A DNA stretch of 64,000 nt from Clostridia bacterium (GTDB lineage: Bacteria; Bacillota; Clostridia; Oscillospirales; Acutalibacteraceae), in the NCBI GenBank assembly GCA_017437005.1, contig JAFSBZ010000023.1:1-64000 (forward strand). The letters are read 5' to 3'. The position numbers and the translations under genes are program-made. The notes beneath the pieces are model-generated. The model was not told the DNA's origin and did no database searches. It was given only the letters and a program-made list of their open reading frames with translations. Below are positions 19,801 through 27,393 of the stretch, piece after piece (within the stretch, counting starts at the first letter, position 1; the number at the start of each line of letters is the position of its first letter).

Positions 19801-21436
19801 AAATCTTAATTGTGTTGAAAATATTGGTGACTATGCGTTTGCTTATACCGCGATTACATCGGCTGATCTTACCGCTGCTGTAAAAATTGGTAGAAATGTA
19901 TTTATTAAGGAAACCCTTACACCATTTACTGTTGTTCTTGGCGACGATATTGAAAAAATTGCCGATAATCCTTTTGCAATGTGTAAAGTCGAGCCTTTCA
20001 GTAGTGTAGAAACACAAAAAGTCAACGGTAAGGAAAAGCAAGTAACAATATACGATTATGAAATAAGCGATACCGTTTTTGTTATTGATGGTTCACTTTA
20101 CTGTATGAACGAAAAAGGTATGGAGCTTATTACCTACGCAGGTATTGATAATGAAAACGTTATTGTTGCTGATGACACGGTTCGTATTACTGCTTATGCT
20201 TTTGCCGGCAGTGACGCAGTAAGGGTTAAATTGCCATTTAACACAACAGCAATAGGTCACAAAGCGTTTTATGATTGCAATTCACTCCAGATGGTTACGT
20301 TTGGTAGTTACAATGTTCCAAATTTTGAGGAAGAATTTGACCCTGCTTATTACGGAAGCTTTGAAAATATACCAGGTACCGGTGATTTTGGCACATATAC
20401 CGATTATGACGGTAACGAGGTACAAATTAACGGTTTAGGTATTGTTCCATTCTTTATGTGGAATGCAACGGGTGAAATGTATTCGAATGTATTCTACGGC
20501 GCAACATTTGTTGATTATGTCGGCAAGGTAGAAGACAAGCTTACTATGGTTCGTCCTGTAAACGGCGTTGGTTATGATTCATTTATATGTAATCAGTATT
20601 TTGATATGACCATTGATGGCCCTGCTGCACCCGACGAAACCGCAGTTGATGCAATTAATGCAATCAAGGCTATTCCTAAAAAGGTTACTTATGACGATAA
20701 GGGATTAGTTGAGGCTGCTCGTTCGGCTTACAGTAAGGTAGCAACCCTTGCTCAACAAGCTCTTGTAATTAATTATGCTGATCTTGTTTCGGCAGAACAG
20801 CGAATTAAAGCGCTTGATCCTAACGCGCAAAATACCGATGATTCCATTAATGAAGACAGTAAATCAAATGTTGGTATATGGATTTTGATAATCGTAATTG
20901 CTTTAGCAGTTATTACAGCTGCAATATTAATTATCAAAAAATTCAAAGAACAAATCTCTAAATTTACTAAACCAATATTTGATAAGGTTTCTAAAGTGTT
21001 TAAACCTATAATTGATAAAGTTTCTGCACTTTTAAAGCCTGTATGGAACAAAATAGTTGATTTTTGCAAACCAATTTTTGAAAAGATTTCAGCATTTACG
21101 AAACCAATTTTTGAAAAAATAGCAAAATTTTTAAAACCGATTATTACTAAAATCGGTAGCTCAATAAAAATTGCTGCTTTATGGGTTGCAAAGCTTGCTA
21201 CAAGGGTTTTCAATGTTTGTAAAGCATTTATCATAAACTTATACAATATTGTAGCACCTCGTATTGTAGAATGGATAAAGGACTTTGCCGAATGGATTTC
21301 TATTTTTGTTCCTTTGGTATGGACCAAGATAGTTAAGTTCTTTTACGGTATAGTAATTAAATTATCAGACAGAAATAAAAAAAATGAACAAATAACTGAA
21401 ACAGAGGAGGAAGCGCAAGAAAATGAAGAAAATTAA
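13805..21436 (+). CDS. Giant membrane-anchored subtilisin-like protease with BspA-type leucine-rich repeats
   Basis: Exported S8 serine protease of 2543 aa. Order: Sec signal peptide (1-34); prodomain-like region; catalytic domain with Asp214 (VVAVLDTGIDS), His288 (NNHGTHVSG) and Ser608 (LSGTSMACP); a PA domain inserted before the Ser (about 460-560); Fn3-like beta domain (about 680-850); two Big-type Ig-like domains (about 1150-1360); many BspA/LRR_5 repeats of the form YAFxxCxxLxxVxL (about 1370-2180); a helical FIVAR-like segment (about 2280-2345); a membrane helix (about 2355-2378); and a 165-residue tail with six 11-residue repeats. The lack of a sorting motif and the charged tail after the helix imply a single-pass membrane anchor. 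AAGGGAG precedes the ATG. It leads an operon with a peptide importer, which suggests a feeding role. Confidence 0.93.
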   Translation: MKRFKLQKVTKSVIATALALVITIGALPIGHVFATGSGKNNPDIQKIENIALDYSKYFDSSVVFKLPDTINADDEISVIITTDDNAVIDVYEGSDKTMSLSDFALKSNYAKAAKQKLAKSKAEVLAELDKKNISYKIGEEYSTILNGFELVIKASDFENTCKSLGKGMDIIVGEEYNTCETQLVENAVDVFDTGIFDSSDSGYDGSGMVVAVLDTGIDSNHTAFSTDNFTSKKIGLTYDDVKAVIKDTVAAEQLDGLTVDDVYINEKIPYNFDYADVDSDAYSTHNNHGTHVSGVIVGNDDTIRGVAPNAQLVSMKIFSDVMDTARTAWILAALEDCIILGVDVINMSIGTACGFSRESDEEAVDGIYDKLRDSGICMVVAASNSYNSAYGSEKNGNLGLTSNPDTGTVGSPSTYDGVMSVASIAGAETPYIEYDGKIIYFVETTNGAAEENNFYDALLGDKKSKKFEYVVIPGVGRSADYTGIDVKGKIALVRRGSNTFEEKAMIAQEQEAAGIIIYNNVSGDIKMNVGDATLAVCSISQDDGEMLAEKGSGTLKISRKQTSGPFISDFSSWGPTPDLKIKPEITAHGGSILSSITGGSYDRLSGTSMACPNYAGVVVLLRQYVVENYPEIADDNQAVNTMVNCLLMSTADIALGKNGLPYSVRKQGAGLANLTNSINSPAYITVTDKDGNVTDKAKLELGDDAKKTGEYQMTFTINNTGKRAVSYKLGAYVMTEGVSDTKTAAGETTVTEESYLLDGAEFEIVSVEGGKKSGDKVRVGKGKEATVTVKVTLSDEDKEYLDNSFENGMYVEGFITLDAKSGTKVDLNVPYLAFYGDWTKAPLFDLTYYDTNADELDDGIDEEDKVKADAYATRPVGGVSDDYVSYLGSYYFLQDPDDMVISANENYVALSNQVGTIHSLRFVWAGLLRNAAKIDITITDDTTGDVIFERTETDVRKSYSDGGASIYPSNVKIEFDTTEYNLENNSDYTVRLVGYLDYGEGGLQTNENNVFEFPLVADFEAPTVTDVEYRYEYDKTLKKNKLYADVYIYDNHYAMCSQIGYVTEEADADGNVGPAMKTLEQYMTPVYSERNSTTKVTYELTDYIYKIKNNATTKNTFVINAYDYALNYATYELALPDDFTDFYFEGLEDGLTLSPNEVYTLEPIVTPDTEWAELLEYSSSKQSVVRVVNNKLIAIKSGTAIIKAQDPLNNKSYTFNVTVLEKGDDGYRRYDKPVADVFTLDGFNTQKAYYILENEDKKLGDTGSTNFFEGKYKLEMYPSETVALNLSLDSYFKNDTTISFESSNEAIVKVDESGVVTAQAEGFASITVKVLLDDKSTYYSETVNVEVKDPYVTTGAMLTHYYGNGGLVDIPEDLSLTQIGQFAFSNFEYILKTEEELAFDDAETSKAWFIGDNTITKVVIPEGVESIANYAFANLTALEEVVLPSTLESIDYGAFYGCTALQKITFSGDNNLKIINQNAFENCDLRDIDLPSACVISDYAFAGNQKLKSIKLGENLYSVGQYAFAGCKKLKDVTIDAKKVKYGAYAFTGCESLEEFYVNSAVLPEGMFYECDDLEKVIIGTDVNDIGVFAFRDTKVSEFELEKGNNNYKIYEKEYILSKDGKKLIAVSPVIEGEFTYNNLGNDKPIEISKGAFSHNQKITSVVMEKVTTVGEYSLASNKSLSSVTFGELKNIGDYAFFEASITEMPVLDKKVSIGKYAFSFTKLTSVTIPDKTEIPEGAFSECTDLATVVIGDDVNIGKYAFSMDKDQAFKVEMYMEGEQKLFRYVFSSSLTSLTIGKNAVIGENAFSNAASLESVTLGEGAELGKMAFYNTSSLKFIDLSKAKEIGDYAVSGDVYYACLDENMSVAAVNSEGMYRYTYHGPKIESVDISSTKSLGEYAFSYCRDLVSVNLSDNITEIKPYTFAGCDALKQINLDNVETIGEYAFMECGLESVDASKSEKIEKYAFVSNRLLTSLKLCEKTKEIGEGAFSYCDPLVTVENLNCVENIGDYAFAYTAITSADLTAAVKIGRNVFIKETLTPFTVVLGDDIEKIADNPFAMCKVEPFSSVETQKVNGKEKQVTIYDYEISDTVFVIDGSLYCMNEKGMELITYAGIDNENVIVADDTVRITAYAFAGSDAVRVKLPFNTTAIGHKAFYDCNSLQMVTFGSYNVPNFEEEFDPAYYGSFENIPGTGDFGTYTDYDGNEVQINGLGIVPFFMWNATGEMYSNVFYGATFVDYVGKVEDKLTMVRPVNGVGYDSFICNQYFDMTIDGPAAPDETAVDAINAIKAIPKKVTYDDKGLVEAARSAYSKVATLAQQALVINYADLVSAEQRIKALDPNAQNTDDSINEDSKSNVGIWILIIVIALAVITAAILIIKKFKEQISKFTKPIFDKVSKVFKPIIDKVSALLKPVWNKIVDFCKPIFEKISAFTKPIFEKIAKFLKPIITKIGSSIKIAALWVAKLATRVFNVCKAFIINLYNIVAPRIVEWIKDFAEWISIFVPLVWTKIVKFFYGIVIKLSDRNKKNEQITETEEEAQENEEN
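20960..21157 (+). repeat. Six in-frame 33-bp units coding for 11-residue KPxxxK repeats
   Basis: Six consecutive 11-residue units without gaps: KFTKPIFDKVS, KVFKPIIDKVS, ALLKPVWNKIV, DFCKPIFEKIS, AFTKPIFEKIA and KFLKPIITKIG. Lys4-Pro5 and Lys9 are invariant and hydrophobic residues recur at fixed places. They lie just after the predicted membrane helix, so they should be cytoplasmic. The nucleotide units have diverged, so the repeat is old or under selection at protein level. Confidence 0.92.
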
Positions 21437-22724
21437 AGTTTTAATTTTAAGTTTACTTGTAATAGCATTTATATTTTTGCTTACAGCTTGTGGCGAAAAT
21501 GCTACTCCTTATGAAACAAACAATCAAGATGGATTTACCGTTAGCGTCAAATTTGACGCTAACGGAGGAACTTTTACGACCAATACATCTGTTATTGTCG
21601 ATTCATTTAATGTAGATGGCAAGTCACAAATTGCGCTTATTTCGCCTGATGATGAAATGCGTGACAAGGATGCCTTTACTGCCACTAAGAACGGTCATTT
21701 TCTTGCTGGCTGGTATAAAGAACGTATTGAAAAAACCAATGATGATGGTGAAACGTTTTATGAATATTCAGGTAAGTGGGATTTTGAAAACGACACCTTA
21801 AAAATTGATAAAAACAAACAATATTCAGCTGAAACACCTGCTTTGACTCTATATGCCGCATGGGTGCCGCTTTTTGAGGTAGAATTTTATTCACTCGACT
21901 CGGGTGAGTTAATTGATACTATCAATTATAATCCAACCTCATCAAAAGCACTTAAAATTCCTGCTTGGAATGAAGAAACAGGCGCCGTTGAAATGTACGA
22001 CTTTCCAAAAAGAGAGGGTTATACATATAGCAAAGCATATTTTGATGCAGAAGCTACTAACGAACTTACAGGTGAAGAGCTTATGCACCCAGGTGTTGTA
22101 AATGCAGATGACGCTACTGCTACAAATTCGGTTTTAAAACTTTATGTTGATTGGACCGAGGGCGAGTGGTATCGTATATATAATGTTGATCAATTTAAGG
22201 AAAGTGCTACACTTAACGGCAACTATGAGTTGCTTGCCGATCTTGACTTTACCGATGAAATTTGGCCAACGACATTTGTTTATGGTAATTTTGGTGGAGT
22301 TATAAAGGGTAACGGTCACACAATTAAAAATGTTGAGGTTACACAAACAAATAACTCTAAAATTAACGCGGGGCTTTTTGGATATCTTACAGATACAGCA
22401 AGTATTACTGATGTAGTTTTTGAAAATATCACATTTACTTTAAAGGCAGGTACGCGTAAAGTTGGTACAAGTTACGGACTATTTGCAGGTACTATATCAG
22501 ACAATGCTACTATAGGCGGTGTTAGCATTTTTAATAGCCGTTTACAAATTGATTCATCCTGCTATTTTGCAGTTGATGATTATACTATAGGACTTGTTTG
22601 CGGTATGGGTGATTTTTCAAAGGTATCAACTGCACAAATTGACTGCACAGCGGTTGGCGACAAGGCTGAAAAGGTTGATATTTCTTTAAACGAAAATTCA
22701 GTAATTGTTGATTTTAAAAAGTAA
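21423..22724 (+). CDS. Lipoprotein with InlB-type repeats
   Basis: Lipoprotein of 433 aa with signal peptide and lipobox LTAC. The N-terminal half holds a Listeria-Bacteroides (InlB B) repeat: VSVKFDANGGTF...GHFLAGWYKE...LTLYAAW, and a second degenerate one (VEFYSLDSGEL...LYVDW). The C-terminal half has YNVDQFKESATLNGNYELLA and FGGVIKGNGHTIKNVEV, which resembles GLUG-type or parallel beta-helix surface repeats. No enzymatic motif. The ATG overlaps the protease stop by 14 bases and its RBS GAGGAGG (21404-21410) lies within the protease gene, so translation is probably coupled. It may be an adhesin-like partner of the protease. Confidence 0.8.
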   Translation: MKKIKVLILSLLVIAFIFLLTACGENATPYETNNQDGFTVSVKFDANGGTFTTNTSVIVDSFNVDGKSQIALISPDDEMRDKDAFTATKNGHFLAGWYKERIEKTNDDGETFYEYSGKWDFENDTLKIDKNKQYSAETPALTLYAAWVPLFEVEFYSLDSGELIDTINYNPTSSKALKIPAWNEETGAVEMYDFPKREGYTYSKAYFDAEATNELTGEELMHPGVVNADDATATNSVLKLYVDWTEGEWYRIYNVDQFKESATLNGNYELLADLDFTDEIWPTTFVYGNFGGVIKGNGHTIKNVEVTQTNNSKINAGLFGYLTDTASITDVVFENITFTLKAGTRKVGTSYGLFAGTISDNATIGGVSIFNSRLQIDSSCYFAVDDYTIGLVCGMGDFSKVSTAQIDCTAVGDKAEKVDISLNENSVIVDFKK

Positions 22725-22759
22725 AATAATTTATATAAATTTAAAGGAGCGCGACATTT

Positions 22760-25333
22760 ATGACAAAAAGAATTATTTCACTAATTTTGTGCCTCGCTTT
22801 ATGCGTAGGTATGCTGTCTTCACTCACAGGCTGTGGTGCTGGCGGCGCTGATGCTCTTGTAATTATGACAGAGCAATTAGATGGATTATTTAATCCCTTC
22901 TTTTACACATCAGCACCGGACGGTACAATAGTTGGTATGACACAGATTGGTATGCTTGGTTCTAAGTATGTTGACGGTGAGGTTACCGTGGCATATGGCG
23001 AAGACGAAGCAGTTGTTACCAAGGATTACGAAATTGTAACTAATGACGATGATACTGTTACATATAATTTTGTACTTAAAAACGGCATAAAGTTCTCTGA
23101 TGGTCACCCACTTACTATGGAGGACGTTCTCTTTAACTATTATGTGTATCTCGATCCTGTATACACAGGCTCTAATACACTTTATTCCACCGATATTTTA
23201 GGTCTTTCAGAGTATCGTACACAAACTGTAGGTTCTGCTTCTGATGATAGTGATGACCTTATTACTTCTCAGGCTGCTTCACGTGCCGAGGCTCGTAAAA
23301 ATGAACTTATTAATCTTTTCAATGCTGAAAAGGATAGCTCTTCAACAAATGAAGTAAGCTATGATGATATGAAAAAAGCAATCAAATCATACACCGTAAG
23401 TAGTGGTTATCAGTCGGCGATTTCAAACAATGCTGATGAAGTTACCAGCGATAACTTGTTAGAAGATTACGAGTATGCTTTAAAGCTCTTTAAAGAAGAA
23501 CTCGAAAATGATTTTCTTGGTGTAAAAGATTCTTACGTTGATGAACCTTACAAATCATTTAAAGAGTTTGAAGATGAAATTTTCTGCTTTATGTATACAG
23601 AGGGTTATGTCGATGTAGAGTATGAAGAGGGCGATGACGGTAAAATAGACCGTACAAAGATTAAGAAGCTTACTCCCGCATACCCTGATTCTATAAAATC
23701 AAAAGAAGCTGCAATTGATTATATCTATAATGACAAGATTGCACGTGAATTGGATATAATTCTTCTTTACTGGGGTACTGCTAATACACTTACTACCGAA
23801 TTTGCTGCAAAGGCAAAGGAAGTTATTCTTCACGAAAACGTAACTGATGATGGAAAACTTGCTGTTGAAAACATTTCAGGTATTGTATCACTTGGACATA
23901 CCGATATGGCGGGCGAAACCATCAAAGTTAACGGCACTGAGTATAAAATTGCATCTGCACACAATGATGACGGTACCGTTAAAAATGCGGACGAGTATGA
24001 CGTGCTTTCAATTACAATTGATGGTATCGACCCTAAAGCTATATGGAACTTTGCAATTACTGTAGCACCACAGCATTACTATGGTAAGGGAAGTAAGGTT
24101 GGCGTTGATATCGAAAATAACCAGTTTGGCATTGAATTTGCAAGCTTTGAATTTATGACCGATATTATTCAGTCACCCACAAACATTAAGATTCCTATGG
24201 GCGCAGGTTCTTATAAAGCAACAAATACTAAAAACAATGATAATCCAAGCGGAAGTGAATTTTATATAAATAACGTTGTATACTTCAAGGCAAATGACAA
24301 CTTCAATACTGTTGGTAAGGGTATTGAAAATGCCAAGATTGAAAAAATTCGTTATCAGGTTGTAAGCTCTCAAAACGCTATCGCAGCATTACAAGAGGGT
24401 AATGTTCACTATATTTCACCATCACTTACAACCGACAACTATGAAAAACTTGAGTCTCTTTCAAAGAAGGGTATGGTTACACTTACAACCGACCAATTAG
24501 GTTACGGTTATGTTGGTATTAACTCCGCAAAGGTAAATGATATAAATATTCGTAAAGCTATTATGTGCGCTATGAATACATCACTTGCGCTTGACTATTA
24601 TAGAGCGGGTACTGCAGAGCAGATTTTCTGGCCTATGTCAAAGGTTAGCTGGGCATATCCAAAGGGCGATGCTGCTGAGGATAATGGCTTTGACTACCCA
24701 CCACTTGGTACGTGGAGCAAAGAAATCGCAATTGCTAATGTTGAAAAGTATATGCAAGAAGCAGGTGTTGCTGCAGGCGATAGCGACCTCAAAATTAAAT
24801 TTACTATTGCAGGTTCAAGCCTTCAGGATCACCCAACATACAAGGTATTCCGTGATGCTGCAGCGCTTCTTAACGATTTAGGCTGGGAAGTAGAGGTTGT
24901 TTGTGATACACAGGCTCTTACCAAAATTAACACAGGTTCTTTACAGGTTTGGGCAGCTGCTTGGTCTTCTGCTCTTGACCCTGATCTATATCAGGTTTAT
25001 CACAAGGATTCTACTGCAACCAGTACACTCGCATGGGGTTATAATTACCTTAAGACAAGCGGTACAGCCGAAGAATTAGATATTCTTGATGAACTTAGTG
25101 AGCTTATTGATGAAGCGCGCGAAACTAACGATCAGGAAGAACGTTCTGAGCTTTATCAAGAAGCTATGGAGCAAATCCTTGACCTCGCTATAGAGCTTCC
25201 TGTTTACCAAAGAAGTGTGCTTTATGCTTATAACTCAAAGGTTATCAGTAGTGATAGCTTGCCTGATGCAAAGGAATTAAATCCTTATTCATCACCGCTT
25301 GATAGAATTTGGGAAATTGAATTTGCAAAATAA
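22760..25333 (+). CDS. Oligopeptide-binding lipoprotein of the Opp/Dpp importer, enlarged
   Basis: Family 5 solute-binding protein (OppA/DppA type) with lipobox LTGC. Family features include VIMTEQLDGLFNPFF near the start, VTYNFVLKNGIKFSDGHPLTMEDVLFNY split over two segments, and late LGYGYVGINSAKVNDINIRKAI and LPVYQRSVLYAYNSKV. At 857 aa it is far longer than the usual 500-600 aa; the excess is a charged, mostly helical insertion after the YYVYLDPVYTG segment (about residues 135-340). It is the ligand-capturing subunit of the transporter encoded by the next four genes. AAAGGAG precedes the ATG. Peptide specificity cannot be inferred. Confidence 0.92.
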   Translation: MTKRIISLILCLALCVGMLSSLTGCGAGGADALVIMTEQLDGLFNPFFYTSAPDGTIVGMTQIGMLGSKYVDGEVTVAYGEDEAVVTKDYEIVTNDDDTVTYNFVLKNGIKFSDGHPLTMEDVLFNYYVYLDPVYTGSNTLYSTDILGLSEYRTQTVGSASDDSDDLITSQAASRAEARKNELINLFNAEKDSSSTNEVSYDDMKKAIKSYTVSSGYQSAISNNADEVTSDNLLEDYEYALKLFKEELENDFLGVKDSYVDEPYKSFKEFEDEIFCFMYTEGYVDVEYEEGDDGKIDRTKIKKLTPAYPDSIKSKEAAIDYIYNDKIARELDIILLYWGTANTLTTEFAAKAKEVILHENVTDDGKLAVENISGIVSLGHTDMAGETIKVNGTEYKIASAHNDDGTVKNADEYDVLSITIDGIDPKAIWNFAITVAPQHYYGKGSKVGVDIENNQFGIEFASFEFMTDIIQSPTNIKIPMGAGSYKATNTKNNDNPSGSEFYINNVVYFKANDNFNTVGKGIENAKIEKIRYQVVSSQNAIAALQEGNVHYISPSLTTDNYEKLESLSKKGMVTLTTDQLGYGYVGINSAKVNDINIRKAIMCAMNTSLALDYYRAGTAEQIFWPMSKVSWAYPKGDAAEDNGFDYPPLGTWSKEIAIANVEKYMQEAGVAAGDSDLKIKFTIAGSSLQDHPTYKVFRDAAALLNDLGWEVEVVCDTQALTKINTGSLQVWAAAWSSALDPDLYQVYHKDSTATSTLAWGYNYLKTSGTAEELDILDELSELIDEARETNDQEERSELYQEAMEQILDLAIELPVYQRSVLYAYNSKVISSDSLPDAKELNPYSSPLDRIWEIEFAK

Positions 25334-25349
25334 TTTGGAGTAACTACTA

Positions 25350-26342
25350 ATGTTTAAATATATTTTAAAAAGATTAGTAATGTCCGTATTTATATTGCTT
25401 GGCGTTTCAATGATTATTTATTTTCTTATCCGATTGATGCCCGTTGATTTTATTCAAGATAAAATCAACGCCATCAATCAGGGTGGCGCTACCGTTAGCG
25501 AAGAAACAGTAAACGCTATGTACGAAATGTATGGACTTGGTGATAACAGCCTTTTAGGTATTTTAAAGGGATATTTTAGTTGGCTTGGTGCCCTTGCTCG
25601 TTTTGATCTTGGTACAAGCTTTGTATACGGACTTCCTGTTGCCGATGTTATTTTTGAGCATATGGGAATATCATTTGCAATAGCTCTTATTGCTACTGTA
25701 TTTGAATTTTTAATTGCAATACCACTTGGCATTACTGCTGCTACGCACCAGTACGGTTTCCGTGACTATGTAGTAACAGTACTTGTTATGATTGGTATTT
25801 CGTTACCATCATTTTTCTTTGGTCAAATGCTTAAAGATGTTTTGGCTCTAAAGTTAGGGTGGTTTCCGGCATCGGGTCTTGTAAATGCAACTGCATCTTA
25901 CACGGGCATTGAATTACTGCTTGATTATGCTAAGCATATGTTTATACCAATACTTACAATAGTAATTCTAAGTATTGGCGCACGTATGAGAATGACACGT
26001 ACTAATATGTTAGAGGTTATGAACTCTGACTACATACGTACTGCCCGTGCAAAAGGTCTTAGTGAAAAGGTTGTTATTAACAAACACGCTTTTCGCAATA
26101 CATTAATTCCACTTGTTACATCACTTGCAGGTCTATTGCCATCGTTGTTTTCAGGCGCCATTATAACGGAGCAGGTTTTTGACCTCCCCGGTATCGGTAA
26201 CATTGCGCTTGATGCTATGAACCGCGGCGATATACCGTTTATAATGGGTTACAATATGTTCCTTGCAGTTTTGAGTGTGCTTGGCGTATTGCTAGCCGAC
26301 CTTATGTACGGCATTGTTGACCCACGTGTTAAGCTTGAGTAG
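25350..26342 (+). CDS. oppB: Oligopeptide ABC permease, OppB/DppB type
   Basis: Inner permease subunit of 330 aa with six predicted membrane helices and the conserved N terminus FKYILKRLVMSVFILLGVSM. The cytoplasmic EAA-like loop is present (YIRTARAKGLSEKVVINKHAFRN split at RAKGL), as is the ending DLMYGIVDPRVKLE. It pairs with the next permease to form the channel. Its start lies 16 bases after the binding-protein gene. Assignment to OppB or DppB rests on family only. Confidence 0.93.
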   Translation: MFKYILKRLVMSVFILLGVSMIIYFLIRLMPVDFIQDKINAINQGGATVSEETVNAMYEMYGLGDNSLLGILKGYFSWLGALARFDLGTSFVYGLPVADVIFEHMGISFAIALIATVFEFLIAIPLGITAATHQYGFRDYVVTVLVMIGISLPSFFFGQMLKDVLALKLGWFPASGLVNATASYTGIELLLDYAKHMFIPILTIVILSIGARMRMTRTNMLEVMNSDYIRTARAKGLSEKVVINKHAFRNTLIPLVTSLAGLLPSLFSGAIITEQVFDLPGIGNIALDAMNRGDIPFIMGYNMFLAVLSVLGVLLADLMYGIVDPRVKLE

Positions 26343-26353
26343 GGAGGTATATT

Positions 26354-27388
26354 ATGGAAGAAAATACTAAAAATTTAACTCCCCAAACCGAAGAAGTACC
26401 TCACGAAAAAACCGTGCGACTTATGTCACCTACTCGAATGGTTGTTCGTAGATTTTTCCGTTCAAAGCTCAGTATTATTGGTCTTATAATGGTTGTAAGT
26501 CTATTCTTGTTCAGTTTTGTTGGTCCATTGGTTTATAACCAATGGGGTGAAATTGAGCTTGACGAAAGCGGTAAGACAGAATATTCTATATCCGAAACTA
26601 CATATACTGTTGACGGTCAAGAATACACTATTCGTCAAACTACCGAGAAATCATTAAAAGATAACTTTTTGGCTCCACCGTCAAAAGACCATATTTTAGG
26701 CACCGACAATGAAGGCTACGATATTTTCGTTCGTCTTATGTATGGCGGTAGAATTTCACTTATAGTAAGCTTTATTGCGGTATTTTTAATTACAATACTT
26801 GGTGTTATTTTGGGTGGTATTGCAGGGTATTTTGGCGGCGCGATCGATAATATCATAATGCGACTTTGTGATATACTTATATGTCTTCCCGGTGTTCCGA
26901 TTTTGCTTATTATAAGTACAATACTTGATGCTTCGGGTATAGATGCAAAATATCGCATTTATTTGCTTATGATTTACCTTACATTTATTTCGTGGCCCGG
27001 TACTGCACGACTTGTTCGCGGACAAATACTTTCTCTTCGTGAGCAGGAATATATGGTAGCTGCTGAGGCAATGGGTTATTCAACCTCGCGTAAAATATTT
27101 AAGCACTTGGTTCCCAATGTTATGCCACAGCTTATTGTTCAAATGAGCTTAAGTCTTGGTAGTATGATTCTTTACGAAGCAACACTTTCGTACTTGAACC
27201 TTGGTGTTAAGGCACCATATGCCGCGTGGGGAACAATGATAAACATTATATCCACCAATCAGGATATTTTGCAAAACCACCTTAACGTATGGGTACCTGC
27301 AGGTATTTGTATTGTTATTGCGGTTTTGGGCTTCAACTTTATTGGCGACGGTCTTCGCGATGCGCTTGACCCAAAAGCAAGGAGGTAG
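26354..27388 (+). CDS. oppC: Oligopeptide ABC permease, OppC/DppC type
   Basis: Second permease subunit of 344 aa. A cytoplasmic N terminus (SPTRMVVRRFFRSKLSIIGL) leads into the first helix; an extracytoplasmic segment contains DHILGTDNEGYDIFVRLMYG, the hallmark of OppC/DppC; the EAA loop is EYMVAAEAMGYSTSRKIFKH. It ends GDGLRDALDPKARR. The extracytoplasmic segment before the hallmark is somewhat longer than in many homologues (about 70-110). GGGAGGT precedes the ATG. It forms the membrane channel with OppB. Confidence 0.94.
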   Translation: MEENTKNLTPQTEEVPHEKTVRLMSPTRMVVRRFFRSKLSIIGLIMVVSLFLFSFVGPLVYNQWGEIELDESGKTEYSISETTYTVDGQEYTIRQTTEKSLKDNFLAPPSKDHILGTDNEGYDIFVRLMYGGRISLIVSFIAVFLITILGVILGGIAGYFGGAIDNIIMRLCDILICLPGVPILLIISTILDASGIDAKYRIYLLMIYLTFISWPGTARLVRGQILSLREQEYMVAAEAMGYSTSRKIFKHLVPNVMPQLIVQMSLSLGSMILYEATLSYLNLGVKAPYAAWGTMINIISTNQDILQNHLNVWVPAGICIVIAVLGFNFIGDGLRDALDPKARR

Positions 27389-27393
27389 TTTAT

